DNA of 64,000 bases from JAHQVI01 sp963749875 (lineage in GTDB: Bacteria > Pseudomonadota > Alphaproteobacteria > Rhizobiales > Rhodomicrobiaceae), in NCBI GenBank assembly GCA_963749875.1, contig CAVVOX010000004.1, forward strand, positions 248,001 through 312,000. The letters are read 5' to 3'. A program made the translations under genes and the position numbers. The notes below the pieces were generated by a model. That model made no database searches. It was not told where the DNA came from and saw only the letters and a program-made list of their open reading frames with translations. Shown here one piece after another: positions 47,347-56,595 of the stretch; the stretch's first letter is position 1, and every line of letters starts with the position of its first letter.

Positions 47347-48610
47347 CTCCAACTTTCTCACTTACATTTCTCGCACTAAGGGGAACAAGAAAACTGAACG
47401 CCGCGCCACCATCGGGCCGATTACGCGCCGCCAGACGCCCGCCATGCGCCAGGGCGATACGTCGCGAGACTGCGAGGCCAACGCCGAGTCCCTGCGGCTT
47501 GGTGGTCAGGAAGGGATCGAAAATATTCTCGTAAACATCCGGGGCGATGCCGGGCCCCGTATCCTCGACGCAGACCTTCGCCATGCTGTTGTCGTTGACG
47601 GTCAGTCTGATCCAGATCCTTCGTTCGCCGTTCCACACGCGAAGCTCGTCCACCGCGTTGCGAATGAGGTTGGCCAGAAGAATCTGAATCTGGACGCGAT
47701 CGATCCGGACCATAACCGGCGTTTCGGGCATGTCGATTGTGATGCCGATGCCGTATTGGTTCGCGCCGAGTGTCGCAAGTTCGACGGCATCGTCCAATGC
47801 CCGGCGAAGATCTTCTTCTCTGCTTTCCACGCCCCGGTGCTGCAGCAGCTGGCGCAGGCGGTGCATGATCAGCCAGGCGCGCTTGGCTTGCTCGCCGGCC
47901 TTCGTTATGAGCTGAAGACCCTCTTCAATGTGCTGCGTGGAACCGCTGGTCCAGATCCGGCTCGCCGCGGCGGTATAGTTGGTGATCGCCGTCAGAGGCT
48001 GGCTCAGTTCATGCGTAATGGCCGTTGCGAGCTCACCAAGAACGCTGTGCCGGGAAAGGTAGGCGACCTCCCGTTCCAGTTCGGCAATTCTCTGTTCCTG
48101 CCGGTTCCTGAGCGATGCGTCTTTGACATAGTAGATGCGAAAATTACCGACGTCGGCCCGGCATTCCCGAAATAAGACTTCAACCGGAATCAGCTCCCCG
48201 TCTTTCTTGACGGCGCGAATGATCGGTTGACCCTGAAAATGACGCCAGTATGAGCATTCCGACGCAGCGGCCGCCACCGTATGCGCGGGATCGTGAGGAG
48301 GATCGAAAAGCTCCGAAATGTTCCGGCCCACGACTTCCGCGGAGTGATAGCCGAACAACTTTTCGGCGCATTTGTTGAAAGAGGTAATTTCTCCGTCAAT
48401 GCTTGTTGTAATGGCGGGATCGGGGGCGGATCGAAGGAAAGTCTGAAGGAGCGGCAAATCCGTGCCCGCTGCGGGCGGTCTCTTCGAGCGCAGCTCATCT
48501 TGCGCGCCGCCGCAGGTCTTGCCGAAGGTTTGAAGGTGAGATTGGTTGTTATTCTTGTTTATGTCTCGCCTTACATTTGAGATTGGTGGAATCCCAACCG
48601 AAAAGGACAT
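47339..48610 (-). CDS. PAS-domain sensor histidine kinase (FixL-like)
   Basis: A 423-residue kinase without membrane segments, so probably cytoplasmic. The PAS domain spans about 55-165 (ITSFNKCAEKLFGYHSAEVV, KKDGELIPVEV). The phospho-acceptor is in ATAITHELSQPLTAITNY (His about 197). The ATPase has NLIRNAVDEL (N box), VEDTGPGIAP (G1) and GLGVGLAVSRRIALAHGG (G2). The His in FDPPHDPAHT falls where FixL has its haem ligand when I align by eye, but the distal Arg of FixL is not matched; haem binding is only a possibility. Confidence 0.88.
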   Translation of the reverse strand: MSFSVGIPPISNVRRDINKNNNQSHLQTFGKTCGGAQDELRSKRPPAAGTDLPLLQTFLRSAPDPAITTSIDGEITSFNKCAEKLFGYHSAEVVGRNISELFDPPHDPAHTVAAAASECSYWRHFQGQPIIRAVKKDGELIPVEVLFRECRADVGNFRIYYVKDASLRNRQEQRIAELEREVAYLSRHSVLGELATAITHELSQPLTAITNYTAAASRIWTSGSTQHIEEGLQLITKAGEQAKRAWLIMHRLRQLLQHRGVESREEDLRRALDDAVELATLGANQYGIGITIDMPETPVMVRIDRVQIQILLANLIRNAVDELRVWNGERRIWIRLTVNDNSMAKVCVEDTGPGIAPDVYENIFDPFLTTKPQGLGVGLAVSRRIALAHGGRLAARNRPDGGAAFSFLVPLSARNVSEKVGDE

Positions 48611-48965
48611 TATAGCTCTCTTAAGCTGTAGCCTGCCAGTGGATTGAAAAATTTAGATTTCAACTGTTTCTGTCATCAATTCTCAAAATCATATATGTCT
48701 GTATAGGATGGTTGGACGACACAGATCAAGTCCTAGAATTGGTATAAGTGCGTGAAATATCGATACCTAGGGATTTCCCTTATCTGACGGGTATTGATTG
48801 GTTCTGTTGAAAATAACTTGTTGGTTAACACAGAAAAGACCTGGTCCTTATACTTTATTCTGGAATATTGCATTACGAATTTGATATGCTCTCCCGCGCC
48901 GGGCCGTTGCTGCTTGGCGGCTTCCCTATTGCGCCTTTCGAAACAGACAGACTAAAACCCACAAA
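48611..48965. other. AT-rich divergent intergenic region
   Basis: No gene. It separates the kinase from the divergent FAD/Fe-S gene and is distinctly AT-rich around 48650-48870. No FixK/FNR box (TTGAT-N4-ATCAA) was found by eye. Confidence 0.4.
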
Positions 48966-51909
48966 ATGACGCTTTCACCAAGGGCGCGCGCAGCGTTTGC
49001 CGGCCATCTGCGCCACGCCATGAAGGGCGATGTCCTTTCGGACGAATTCAGCCGCGGCCGGTACGCCACGGATGGCTCCCCTTTTCAAAGCTTCCCCGTC
49101 GCAATCGCCTTGCCGAAAACGCAGGACGACATTCTCGCGGCCATGCAGGTGGCCTGGGAGGCGGGCGTGCCGATTATCGCGCGAGGCGGGGGCACCGGCC
49201 GCGCGGGTCAGGCAATCGGCGCGGGCCTCGTCATCGATACTTCGAAATATCTCACGCGGCTTCTTTATTATGACGCCTCCGCACAGACCTGCATTGTCGA
49301 GCCGGGGATCACGCCGGCCGCCCTTAACGAGGCGCTCAAGCCGGAGCGCATGCGGTTTCCGATCGAGATCGGCGCATCGCTGCAGGCGACGGTCGGCGGC
49401 ATGGCGGCGACCGACGCGCTCGGACGCCGTACGCTGCTTTATGGCCGTATGAGGAACAATATCTCGGCCTGTGACGTCGTGTTGGCGGACGGCCGGGAAA
49501 TCAGTCTCGGCGAAGTTGCGCAGGATTTTGCCGAGCGCGGTGCGACGAGCGAAGAGGCGGCGCTCATTCTCGACCTGCTTGAGACGGCGGAAACGTCCGA
49601 AGATCTCATCCGTGCTCTGCCGTCCATTACTGGCTGTCAGCACGGCTTCAATCTCCAGGCGCTGTTGCCGGAGAGCCCGACACAGAAATCTTGCGAGTTT
49701 CCTGGCGGGATCGGAGGGAACGCTCGCCGTGCTGAGGCGGCTCGAGCTGAAACTCGCGCGCCAGCCGGCGCTCGGCGCACTCGGCGTCTGTCACCTGCCT
49801 ACGCTCGGCGATGCATTGCGCGCCGTGCAGCCCATCATCGGCCTGGAGCCCATCGATATCGAGCTGACCAGCCGGCAAATCCTGGAACTCGGCGTCGGCG
49901 GACGCGACGGCCCGGATCCGGCGCAGCGCCTGCTGAGGCGAGACGCGGACTTCCTGCTGATCGTCGAATTCATGGCGGGCAATCGGGTGGAAAACGCGCG
50001 GAAGCTTAAGGACCTTGCCGAGCTCATGGCGACACTGGGGCACCCGCGGACCGTCAGCGAGCTTCTCGGGCCGGCAGCCCAGGAGGCGGCGCGGCGCGCG
50101 CATCGGCGGGGGCTCGACCGTCTCTATGGCATGACCTCGCGCCCCGCCCAGTTCGCCGCCATCGATCAATTCGCACTTCCCCTTGAGCACCTCGCCTCCG
50201 CGGCCGAAGAGATCGCCGCCATCGCCGCGCGAGCCGGTCTGGACGTTGCCTGGCATGGGCAGGTGGGCGTGGGAGCATTGTATCTGCGTCCCTGGTTGCC
50301 GATGAATGGTGATGGTCGGGATCTGCGCGCCGCCGCGAAGGAAGTCCATGCGATCTTCGACCGTTTTGCCGGGAGCCTTTCGGGCGTTGAAGGATATGGA
50401 ATTGCCCGTTCATTCGACGCGGAGATCGCACGGGACCCGAAGCTGACGGCGCTGTTGGAGGAAATCAAAACCCGGTTCGATCCCGGGAACCGGCTGAACC
50501 CCGGGAAGATCGTCCTATCCGCGAAACCCGGCCCCGACCTCTTACGGCGTGATCCGTCGCCCGATGCGCTGAGCGAACTCTCCGCCTTGAACTGCAAAGG
50601 GACCGGCCTGTGCCGGCGGCTCGACAAGAGCGTCATGTGCCCGTCATTCCGGGTGACGCGCGAGGAACGCGACAGTCCGCGGGGGCGGGCGAATACGCTG
50701 CGGCTTGCGCTTGCCGGCGAGCTTGGCCCGGACGCGCTGGCCTCGGACTCGATGAACGACGCGATGAGCCTTTGCGTCTCATGCAAGGCATGCCGTTCGG
50801 AATGTCCGCGTGCGGTCGACATTGCCCAGGCCAAGATCGCCGTGCAAGAAGAACGCGTCCGGCGCCACGGCCTCTCCAAATTCGAGACCTCGTTTGCTTT
50901 TCTGCCGCGAACGGCGCCGGCCTTGCGTCCTTGGCGCCACTTTCTCAACTTGCGCGATCTCCTGCCCTGGACCGCAAGACTGTCGGAGAGGCTCACTGGC
51001 GTGAGCGCCAATCGCCCCTGGCCCCGATGGTCGGCGGCGCCATTCTCCGGCAGGCACCGGCTGGATGGTGGCGCACGACCCGACGTTGTTCTGTTTCCCG
51101 ACACCTTCAATAATTATTTCGATCCGGTCACGCTGCGCTCCGCCTTCGATGTTCTCGAAGCGAGCGGGTTTCGCGTGCAGGTGCTGACGCCGCCGGAAGG
51201 GGAACGTCCCTATTGTTGTGGCCGCACATTTCTCGATGCGGGCCTGACCGAGGATGCGCGGGCCGAGGCAAGGCGCCTGATCGCCGCCGTTTCTCCCTAT
51301 ATCGAGCAACGCATTCCGCTCATCGGCCTTGAGCCCGCCTGCGCCCTGACGATACGGGACGAGTTCGTGAATACATTGCAGGAAGACGGGGCGAACGAGC
51401 TCGCCGCCGCGACCGGCCTGTTCGAAGAAATCATGAGCCAGGACGTGATCGCGTACTCGATCCGGCCGAGATTGCTCAAGATCGAAGCGGAGGCCCTATG
51501 TGCCGCCCATTGCCATCAGCAGGCATTCGGCACGGCCAGGCTTGCGCGCCAAGTCGCCGCATTGGTGCCGGGAATAAATGTCATAGAAGCAGACCGGGCA
51601 TGTTGCGGAATGGGGACATCTTTCGGCTATCGGCCCGACGCGGTCTCGACATCCTTCCGGATGGGCGAACTTTCCCTGTTTCCGCAAATTCGGCGCGCGT
51701 CGCCTGACACCCTTGTGATTGCCGACGGCTTTGCTTGCCGAAAGCAGATCAATGACGGGACCGGGCGGACCGCACGCCACACTGCGGTCCTCCTGAAGCT
51801 AGCCCTTGCGGCCAAGGAAAAATTTGGTCACGATTTAGATGATGATCTCAAAAAAGACAGCCGCCTGACGAAGCGCCTGTCCCGTCTGCGCAGGCATTAC
51901 TTCAAATAG
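48966..51909 (+). pseudogene. FAD-linked and (Fe-S)-binding oxidoreductase (GlcD-GlpC fusion type), frameshifted
   Basis: A D-2-hydroxyacid (lactate/glycolate-type) dehydrogenase of about 980 residues when repaired. The FAD-binding part has PIIARGGGTGRAGQAIGAG and KYLTRLL; the FAD oxidase C-domain ends RFDPGNRLNPGKIVLS. Then come two Fe-S motifs (CKGTGLCRRLDKSVMCPS; CVSCKACRSECPRAVD) and two CCG domains (PYCCGRTFLDAG; ACCGMGTSFG). The first frame is correct to PESPTQ at about 49683; removing one A from AAA (49686-49688) gives PESPTQNLASFLAGSEGTLAVL in the second frame, which continues to 51909. As written it cannot make the full protein. The GntR regulator follows 12 bases later. Confidence 0.85.
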
Positions 51910-51921
51910 GCATCGACGTTC

Positions 51922-52587
51922 ATGGACTCGATTTCACAGCATTCGCTTCACGACGAACTTCTAGACCGTCTCAGGAAGATGATTATCGGCAGGAAATTCC
52001 TGCCAGGAGACAAGATTCCGGAGCGCCAGCTCTGTGAGCAGTTCGGCGTCTCCCGCACGCCCTTGCGTGAAGCGCTGAAGGTCCTGGCGGCGGAGGGGCT
52101 TGTCCAACTGGCGCCCAATCGCGGCGCCGTCGTCGTATCGCTGAGCCCTGACGACATCGAGGAATGCATACCGATCTCCGCGGCGATCGAGGCATTGTCC
52201 GTCGAGCTGGCCTGCGAACATATAACCGATGCCGAGATCGAGGAGATCAAGTCTCTTCATGCGAGAATGATCGCCGCCTATCGAGCCGGCGATATGGGCG
52301 GCTTCCTGGAAGCGAACCGGGAGATCCACGAGAAAATCGTCGCCGCAACGCGAAATCCGTTGCTCGCGGCGATCTACGATACGCTGTTCTTCCGCATAGA
52401 CTGGCCGACGCTGTTGTCGCAGCTGTCAGACGAGGCGATGAGCCAGGTCATCGCGGATCACGAAGCGATTGTTCTGGCCCTGGAAGCACGCCAGAGCCAG
52501 GACTTGTCGGAGCTTCTGAAATCCCACTGGGAGCAGATGTTCGAGGCTTTTCGCAATGCATCCGGGCGAGCCTCGATCGAAGGGTAG
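51922..52587 (+). CDS. GntR family transcriptional regulator (FCD type)
   Basis: A 221-residue repressor-type regulator. The winged helix near residues 12-75 reads GDKIPERQLCEQFGVSRTPL and REALKVLAAEGLVQLAPNRG; the all-helical FCD effector domain follows (IEALSVELACEHITDAEIEE, REIHEKIVAATRNP, DHEAIVLALEARQ). It begins 12 bases after the FAD/Fe-S gene, so it probably controls that locus in response to a small carboxylic acid, as LldR/GlcC-type regulators do. The ligand is inferred from context. Confidence 0.9.
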   Translation: MDSISQHSLHDELLDRLRKMIIGRKFLPGDKIPERQLCEQFGVSRTPLREALKVLAAEGLVQLAPNRGAVVVSLSPDDIEECIPISAAIEALSVELACEHITDAEIEEIKSLHARMIAAYRAGDMGGFLEANREIHEKIVAATRNPLLAAIYDTLFFRIDWPTLLSQLSDEAMSQVIADHEAIVLALEARQSQDLSELLKSHWEQMFEAFRNASGRASIEG

Positions 52588-52598
52588 CCTTCCGGCGG

Positions 52599-52671
52599 GT
52601 TGCGCTCGTCTTTTGAAATAGATCAACTTGACCTCGTTCAAGCGATTCCACTTGAACGAGGGTTGATCTAG
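52599..52671. repeat. Unit-A repeat with partial unit B, supplies stop codon of small exported protein
   Basis: GTTGCGCTCGTCTTTTGAAATA (end of unit B and linker) then GATCAACTTGACCTCG ... CGAGGGTTGATC and CTAG at 52668-52671. The minus-strand TAG is the stop of the 52668-53060 gene. Confidence 0.85.
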
Positions 52672-53060
52672 TCCTCCAGGCGCGCCGTCCCGGACCGGCC
52701 GTCATTGCGCGTCCAGTAAACCGAGCTGCCGCTTAGGCGGAGCTTGTAGCAATAGGGCCGGCCCTCCGACCACCTGTTCCACTTCTGGCAGAGCTGAGCC
52801 CGCCGAACCCACCAGCGGCCTCTGTCGGATTTGACCTCTTCGCCAGCGAGCGCGGCGATCTGGGCGCTGCTGCGGCCGACCATGGTTCCATTCGGCCGGT
52901 ACCGGATCGGCACTTCCGCGCCGACCGGAGTCTGAATGTAGATGGTTTTCCCGCTGACCGCTCTGTGGAGCTGCTTGCCTGTGAGGAGACGGCTCTGCTC
53001 TGACGCATGAGCGGTGCCTGCAAACAGCACCGCTGCAGCAACAAAAAGACTCTTGCGCAT
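52668..53060 (-). CDS. Small exported protein of unknown function
   Basis: A 130-residue protein with a signal peptide (KSLFVAAAVLFAGTAHASEQ). The mature part has GKTIYIQTPVGAEVPIRYRP, then RGRWWVRRAQLCQKWNRWSE and GRPYCYKLRL, with one Cys pair and a Trp-rich core; I do not recognise the family by name. The ATG at 53060 is the only sensible start. Two TTTTGCAGTGCA direct repeats lie 19-48 bases upstream. The stop TAG is donated by a repeat edge. Confidence 0.7.
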   Translation of the reverse strand: MRKSLFVAAAVLFAGTAHASEQSRLLTGKQLHRAVSGKTIYIQTPVGAEVPIRYRPNGTMVGRSSAQIAALAGEEVKSDRGRWWVRRAQLCQKWNRWSEGRPYCYKLRLSGSSVYWTRNDGRSGTARLED

Positions 53061-53078
53061 TCTTACCTTGTTTGTTTC

Positions 53079-53109
53079 TTTTGCAGTGCAGCACATTTTT
53101 GCAGTGCAA
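53079..53109 (-). promoter_or_regulatory. Tandem TTTTGCAGTGCA repeats upstream of exported protein
   Basis: TTTTGCAGTGCA occurs at 53079-53090 and again at 53097-53108, an 18-base period. The second includes the palindrome TTGCAGTGCAA. Placement just before the start codon suggests an operator. No known regulator is assigned. Confidence 0.45.
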
Positions 53110-53280
53110 AATGACCAAAATCGGGCGATGCAAGCATTACCTTTGGATAATGGTTGAGACGGCATCGCCGCTTGCCAGCTTAGGTTGTCGTAAAAGCCTG
53201 GCGCGCCGTGTTATCCCAGAAAAGATGGTCAAAATAAGGCGTTTTCCGAAGCGTGCTGTTCGTGTAAGCCTTCGCGTGGT

Positions 53281-53370
53281 GGATGGGTGGCCGAGTGGTT
53301 GAAGGCACCGGTCTTGAAAACCGGCAGGCGGGCGACCGTCTCGTGGGTTCGAATCCCACCCCATCCGCCA
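53281..53370 (+). tRNA. tRNA-Ser (TGA anticodon)
   Basis: A 90-base class II tRNA with acceptor arms GGATGGG and CCCATCC, anticodon TGA at 53315-53317, a long variable arm (GGCGGGCGACCGTC), GGGTTCGAATCCC T-arm and encoded GCCA. Confidence 0.97.
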
Positions 53371-53426
53371 GAGGCCTGCCGAAACGAGTTGCCGCCGCAT
53401 CGGGGGCAATCCCCGGAGATCGTCGG

Positions 53427-54119
53427 CTATTTGGGCGCCGCGACGGCATCTTCCCGCTGAGACGCCGAGCCGCCATGCGCGCGAAAGTCATCACAAATGG
53501 CGGAATGGTCGGAACGCTTCCGATATTGCTCGCGGACATCCCGCCAACGTAAGCGGATCGAGGTTTGAACGATTTCGGCGTCCTGACGCTTGAACTCGTC
53601 GATGACCGGGGCGGCGTCGACCAACTCCGCAGGGCTTTCCGTGAAGGCATTCTGGCCGATCACGGCCTGCGACCAGTGCGTTCCTTTCGCTCGGTCGGCA
53701 AAGCGCGCGTTCCAATCGGGAACCGCTTCACCCAAATCGACGCCGCAATTATTCAAAGCATAAGAAAAACACTGCATCGCCAGGCGGCAGGCTTCGGAGC
53801 TGCTAAGCCCGCCATGCTGCGCCGTAACCGCGGTTGTGAAGATTGCCAGATCGGCGGCGCAGGCGCGAAAGATCTTGCCCTGGGACAAGCGGATCGAGGC
53901 CGAGAACGCCTCATCCTCGAAATATTTCGGATAGCTCGTCCCCATGCGCGCCTTCAAATAGCCGAACAGCGAAGTCTGAGCCACATAGGCGGCGCGGGTC
54001 TGCACGAAATCCGCCACGCCATCGACGGTCACGATCGGATCGGGCGCGAAGCGGTTGCGTAACGCGCGCGCCAGATTGTCCGGCAACAGACCGATCAGAT
54101 CCATGAGGTACTTCTTCAC
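53427..54119 (-). CDS. Conserved protein of unknown function
   Basis: A 230-residue, mostly helical protein without signal peptide or membrane segment. Distinct blocks are VQTRAAYVAQTSLFGYLKAR, GTSYPKYFEDEAFSASI and FRACAADLAIFTTAV. Similar proteins occur in Hyphomicrobiales genomes, sometimes annotated loosely as esterase, but no Ser-hydrolase motif is visible, so I do not adopt that. The C-terminal 40 residues are charged. It is divergent from the symporter pair. Confidence 0.7.
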   Translation of the reverse strand: MKKYLMDLIGLLPDNLARALRNRFAPDPIVTVDGVADFVQTRAAYVAQTSLFGYLKARMGTSYPKYFEDEAFSASIRLSQGKIFRACAADLAIFTTAVTAQHGGLSSSEACRLAMQCFSYALNNCGVDLGEAVPDWNARFADRAKGTHWSQAVIGQNAFTESPAELVDAAPVIDEFKRQDAEIVQTSIRLRWRDVREQYRKRSDHSAICDDFRAHGGSASQREDAVAAPK

Positions 54120-54367
54120 GAAAGGTCCACCTTTCTTGTGCCCGCTGAGGTATTTGCCTCAGCTTTTGTATCAGCGCACAATCCAAACCAATGGCGTCTC
54201 CAGGACACAGTTTTGACTAAAGGATGCGTTGACAACCTTTGTATCTCAGCGTCTAGCTATAAGCGCGGGAATACGAATCTTTCGACCTAGTCACCGGCTG
54301 GGGACGGAGTTCCCGCCGCTTCGACTGTGCCCGTGAGAAACTCGGTTTCATCACCAATCAAAACAAG

Positions 54368-54409
54368 TCTGCGGAGGTTTCGCACAAAATCTGCAGAAGT
54401 TTCGCACAA
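54368..54409 (+). promoter_or_regulatory. Tandem direct repeats before the symporter pair
   Basis: TCTGCGGAGGTTTCGCACAA (54368-54387) and TCTGCAGAAGTTTCGCACAA (54390-54409) differ at two bases and repeat every 22 bases, about two helical turns. They end 1 base before the AGGAGGAATT ribosome-binding site. This layout suits a dimeric or two-site regulator. Confidence 0.5.
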
Positions 54410-54418
54410 GGAGGAATT

Positions 54419-54682
54419 ATGGCAAACGGGCTTTCTGAAACAGAACGGACGTATTGGAGCCGAACGTCGACGCTCACCGGGGTCATCCTGATCCTGTGGT
54501 TCATATTTTCGTTCGTCATACCTTGGTATGCGGCAGAGCTTGATCAATACCAGTTTATGGGCTTCCCGCTCGGTTATTACATGGTCGTCCAGGGTTCGCT
54601 GATCGCATTCGTCTTGCTGATCTTTATCCAGAACTGGATACAGGACGGCATCGACCGGGCTGCCGGATATAACGAAGATTAG
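54419..54682 (+). CDS. DUF4212 protein, small subunit of sodium/substrate symporter
   Basis: An 87-residue membrane protein with two transmembrane helices (VILILWFIFSFVIPWYA; YYMVVQGSLIAFVLLIFI). DUF4212 proteins are paired with a large sodium:solute symporter, here 17 bases downstream. A perfect AGGAGG site precedes the ATG. Confidence 0.9.
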   Translation: MANGLSETERTYWSRTSTLTGVILILWFIFSFVIPWYAAELDQYQFMGFPLGYYMVVQGSLIAFVLLIFIQNWIQDGIDRAAGYNED

Positions 54683-54699
54683 AATAGGGGGGAGAAGTA

Positions 54700-56511
54700 A
54701 TGGCAAGCGGTAGATTCGTAGACAATCTGCCGAAGATATACGGACTCTATACGTTAGGGTTCCTGGTGTTCTTCGGCCTTATGGCAATCCTCGAACAGCT
54801 GGGCGCAGGTGCCGACCTCATCGGTGTCCTGTTTGTCGGCTTCACCATCGTCATCTACGCAGTGATCGGCTGGATCTCGCGGACAATGCAGGTTGACGCC
54901 TATTACGTTGCGGGCCGCGAAGTGCCGCCGCTCTTCAACGGCATGGCGACGGCCGCGGACTGGATGTCCGGCGCGTCCTTCGTGGCGCTGGCCGGCGGCG
55001 TCTATTTCGGCGGCTATGGCTATCTGGCCTTCGTCGTCGGATGGACGGGCGGCTATGTGCTCGTGAACTCGTTGATGGCGCCCTACTTGCGCAAGTTCGG
55101 CTGCTACACGGTGCCGGACTTCGTCGGTACACGCTATGGCGGCAATCTTGCGCGGTTCATTGCCGTCATCGTTCTGGTTGTTGCGTCATTCACCTATGTG
55201 ACGGCGCAGATCAACGCCACCGGAACGATCGCGTCCCGTGCGCTGCACATTCCGTTCGAAGTCGGCATCTGGTTCGGTCTGCTCGGCATTCTGTTCTGCT
55301 CGATGCTTGGCGGCATGCGCGCGGTGACCTGGACGCAGGTGGCTCAGTATATCGTGCTGATCGTCGCCTACATTGTCCCGGTCGTCTGGATGTCCATCGA
55401 CCAGAACTTCGGCATCATTCCGCAATTCTCATACGGCGACGCCGTTCAACGAATTCAGGAGTTGGAGCCGATCATCGGCGTCGGAACGCCCGCGACCGAG
55501 TCGTTCCCGGGCGTTCGCATCTTGACCACTTTGCACTTTGCGCCCGGCGATTTCATGGACCGGTGGAAGTTCGTCACGCTTGCTCTTTGCATGATGGCGG
55601 GAACGGCCTCCTTGCCGCACATTCTCATGCGCTATTTCACGACACCGACGGTGCGTGCAGCGCGTAAGTCCGTGGCCTGGTCGCTGTTCTTTATCTTCCT
55701 GCTGTACTTCACGGCGCCTGCTCTTGCGACGCTGACGAAGCTGCAGTTGCTCGATCCGAACCTGCCGACCGCGGTCATCGGCAAGCCTTTTGCCGACGTG
55801 GCCGCGCTGCCGTGGATTCAGAACTGGGCGTCCGTGGGCTTCCTCAAGATCGTTGACAGCAACGCCGACGGGATCCTGCAGATCAACGAGTTCTTCATGC
55901 GACCGGACATCGTCGTCTTGGCAACGCCGGAAATTGCGGGCTTGCCTTACGTGATTTCAGGTCTGGTCGCGGCCGGTGGTATGGCCGCGGCCATGTCGAC
56001 GGCGGACGGTCTGCTGCTCGCGATCGCGAACGCGCTCAGCCATGATCTTTACTACAAGATCCTGGACCCGAAAGCGGACACGCGGACTCGCCTGATCGTC
56101 GCACGCGTCTTGCTGATCCTGATTGGTGCGGCAGGCGCCGGCGTGGCCTCAATGAGGCTCACCGGCATTCTCGGTGCGGTGGCCTGGGCGTTTAACTTCG
56201 CCAATTCCGGCCTCTTCTTCCCGCTGGTTCTCGGCATATGGTGGAAGAGGGCGAACCGGCCCGGCGCGATTGCGGGCATGGTCTTCGGCTTCGGAGCGGG
56301 CACTCTCTATCTTTACTATGTCTTCAGCATGGGTGGTGAGCCGATCCTGGGCCTCGACCATCTGCGCTTCGGCATAGTGGGCATGGCTGTGAGCCTTGTT
56401 GCGATGGTCGTCGTGACGCTTCTGACCGAAGCGCCGGACGAAGAAACGCAGGCTATGGTCGACCGCACCCGCATACCGACGGGTGAAGCGATCCTGGCGC
56501 AGCAGCACTAG
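54700..56511 (+). CDS. Sodium:solute symporter family protein (ActP/VC_2705-like)
   Basis: A 603-residue inner-membrane carrier with about 13-14 transmembrane helices. AYYVAGREVPPLFNGMATAA and DWMSGASFVALAGGVYFGGY are signatures of the acetate/short-chain monocarboxylate symporters. It partners the DUF4212 subunit. The usual acs neighbour is absent, so the substrate (acetate, pyruvate or similar) is inferred. The stop TAG (56509-56511) is part of the CTAG edge of a palindromic repeat. Confidence 0.9.
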   Translation: MASGRFVDNLPKIYGLYTLGFLVFFGLMAILEQLGAGADLIGVLFVGFTIVIYAVIGWISRTMQVDAYYVAGREVPPLFNGMATAADWMSGASFVALAGGVYFGGYGYLAFVVGWTGGYVLVNSLMAPYLRKFGCYTVPDFVGTRYGGNLARFIAVIVLVVASFTYVTAQINATGTIASRALHIPFEVGIWFGLLGILFCSMLGGMRAVTWTQVAQYIVLIVAYIVPVVWMSIDQNFGIIPQFSYGDAVQRIQELEPIIGVGTPATESFPGVRILTTLHFAPGDFMDRWKFVTLALCMMAGTASLPHILMRYFTTPTVRAARKSVAWSLFFIFLLYFTAPALATLTKLQLLDPNLPTAVIGKPFADVAALPWIQNWASVGFLKIVDSNADGILQINEFFMRPDIVVLATPEIAGLPYVISGLVAAGGMAAAMSTADGLLLAIANALSHDLYYKILDPKADTRTRLIVARVLLILIGAAGAGVASMRLTGILGAVAWAFNFANSGLFFPLVLGIWWKRANRPGAIAGMVFGFGAGTLYLYYVFSMGGEPILGLDHLRFGIVGMAVSLVAMVVVTLLTEAPDEETQAMVDRTRIPTGEAILAQQH

Positions 56512-56582
56512 TGTGATGATCCAGAAGTTCGTCATCCCTCTCAGCAGGCGCAGAACGAACTTCTGGATCTGAATTACACTAG
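56508..56582. repeat. Second-family CTAG-bounded palindrome, supplies symporter stop codon
   Basis: CTAGTGT...ATCCAGAAGTTCGT and ACGAACTTCTGGAT...ACACTAG form one large hairpin from CTAG (56508) to CTAG (56582). It differs in sequence from units A and B but has the same CTAG edges. Confidence 0.85.
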
Positions 56583-56595
56583 CAATATCAATGGC

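Noticed and set aside
53281..53370. tRNA-Ser as a possible integration site
   Set aside because: No integrase, no repeated 3' tRNA end and ordinary genes on both sides.
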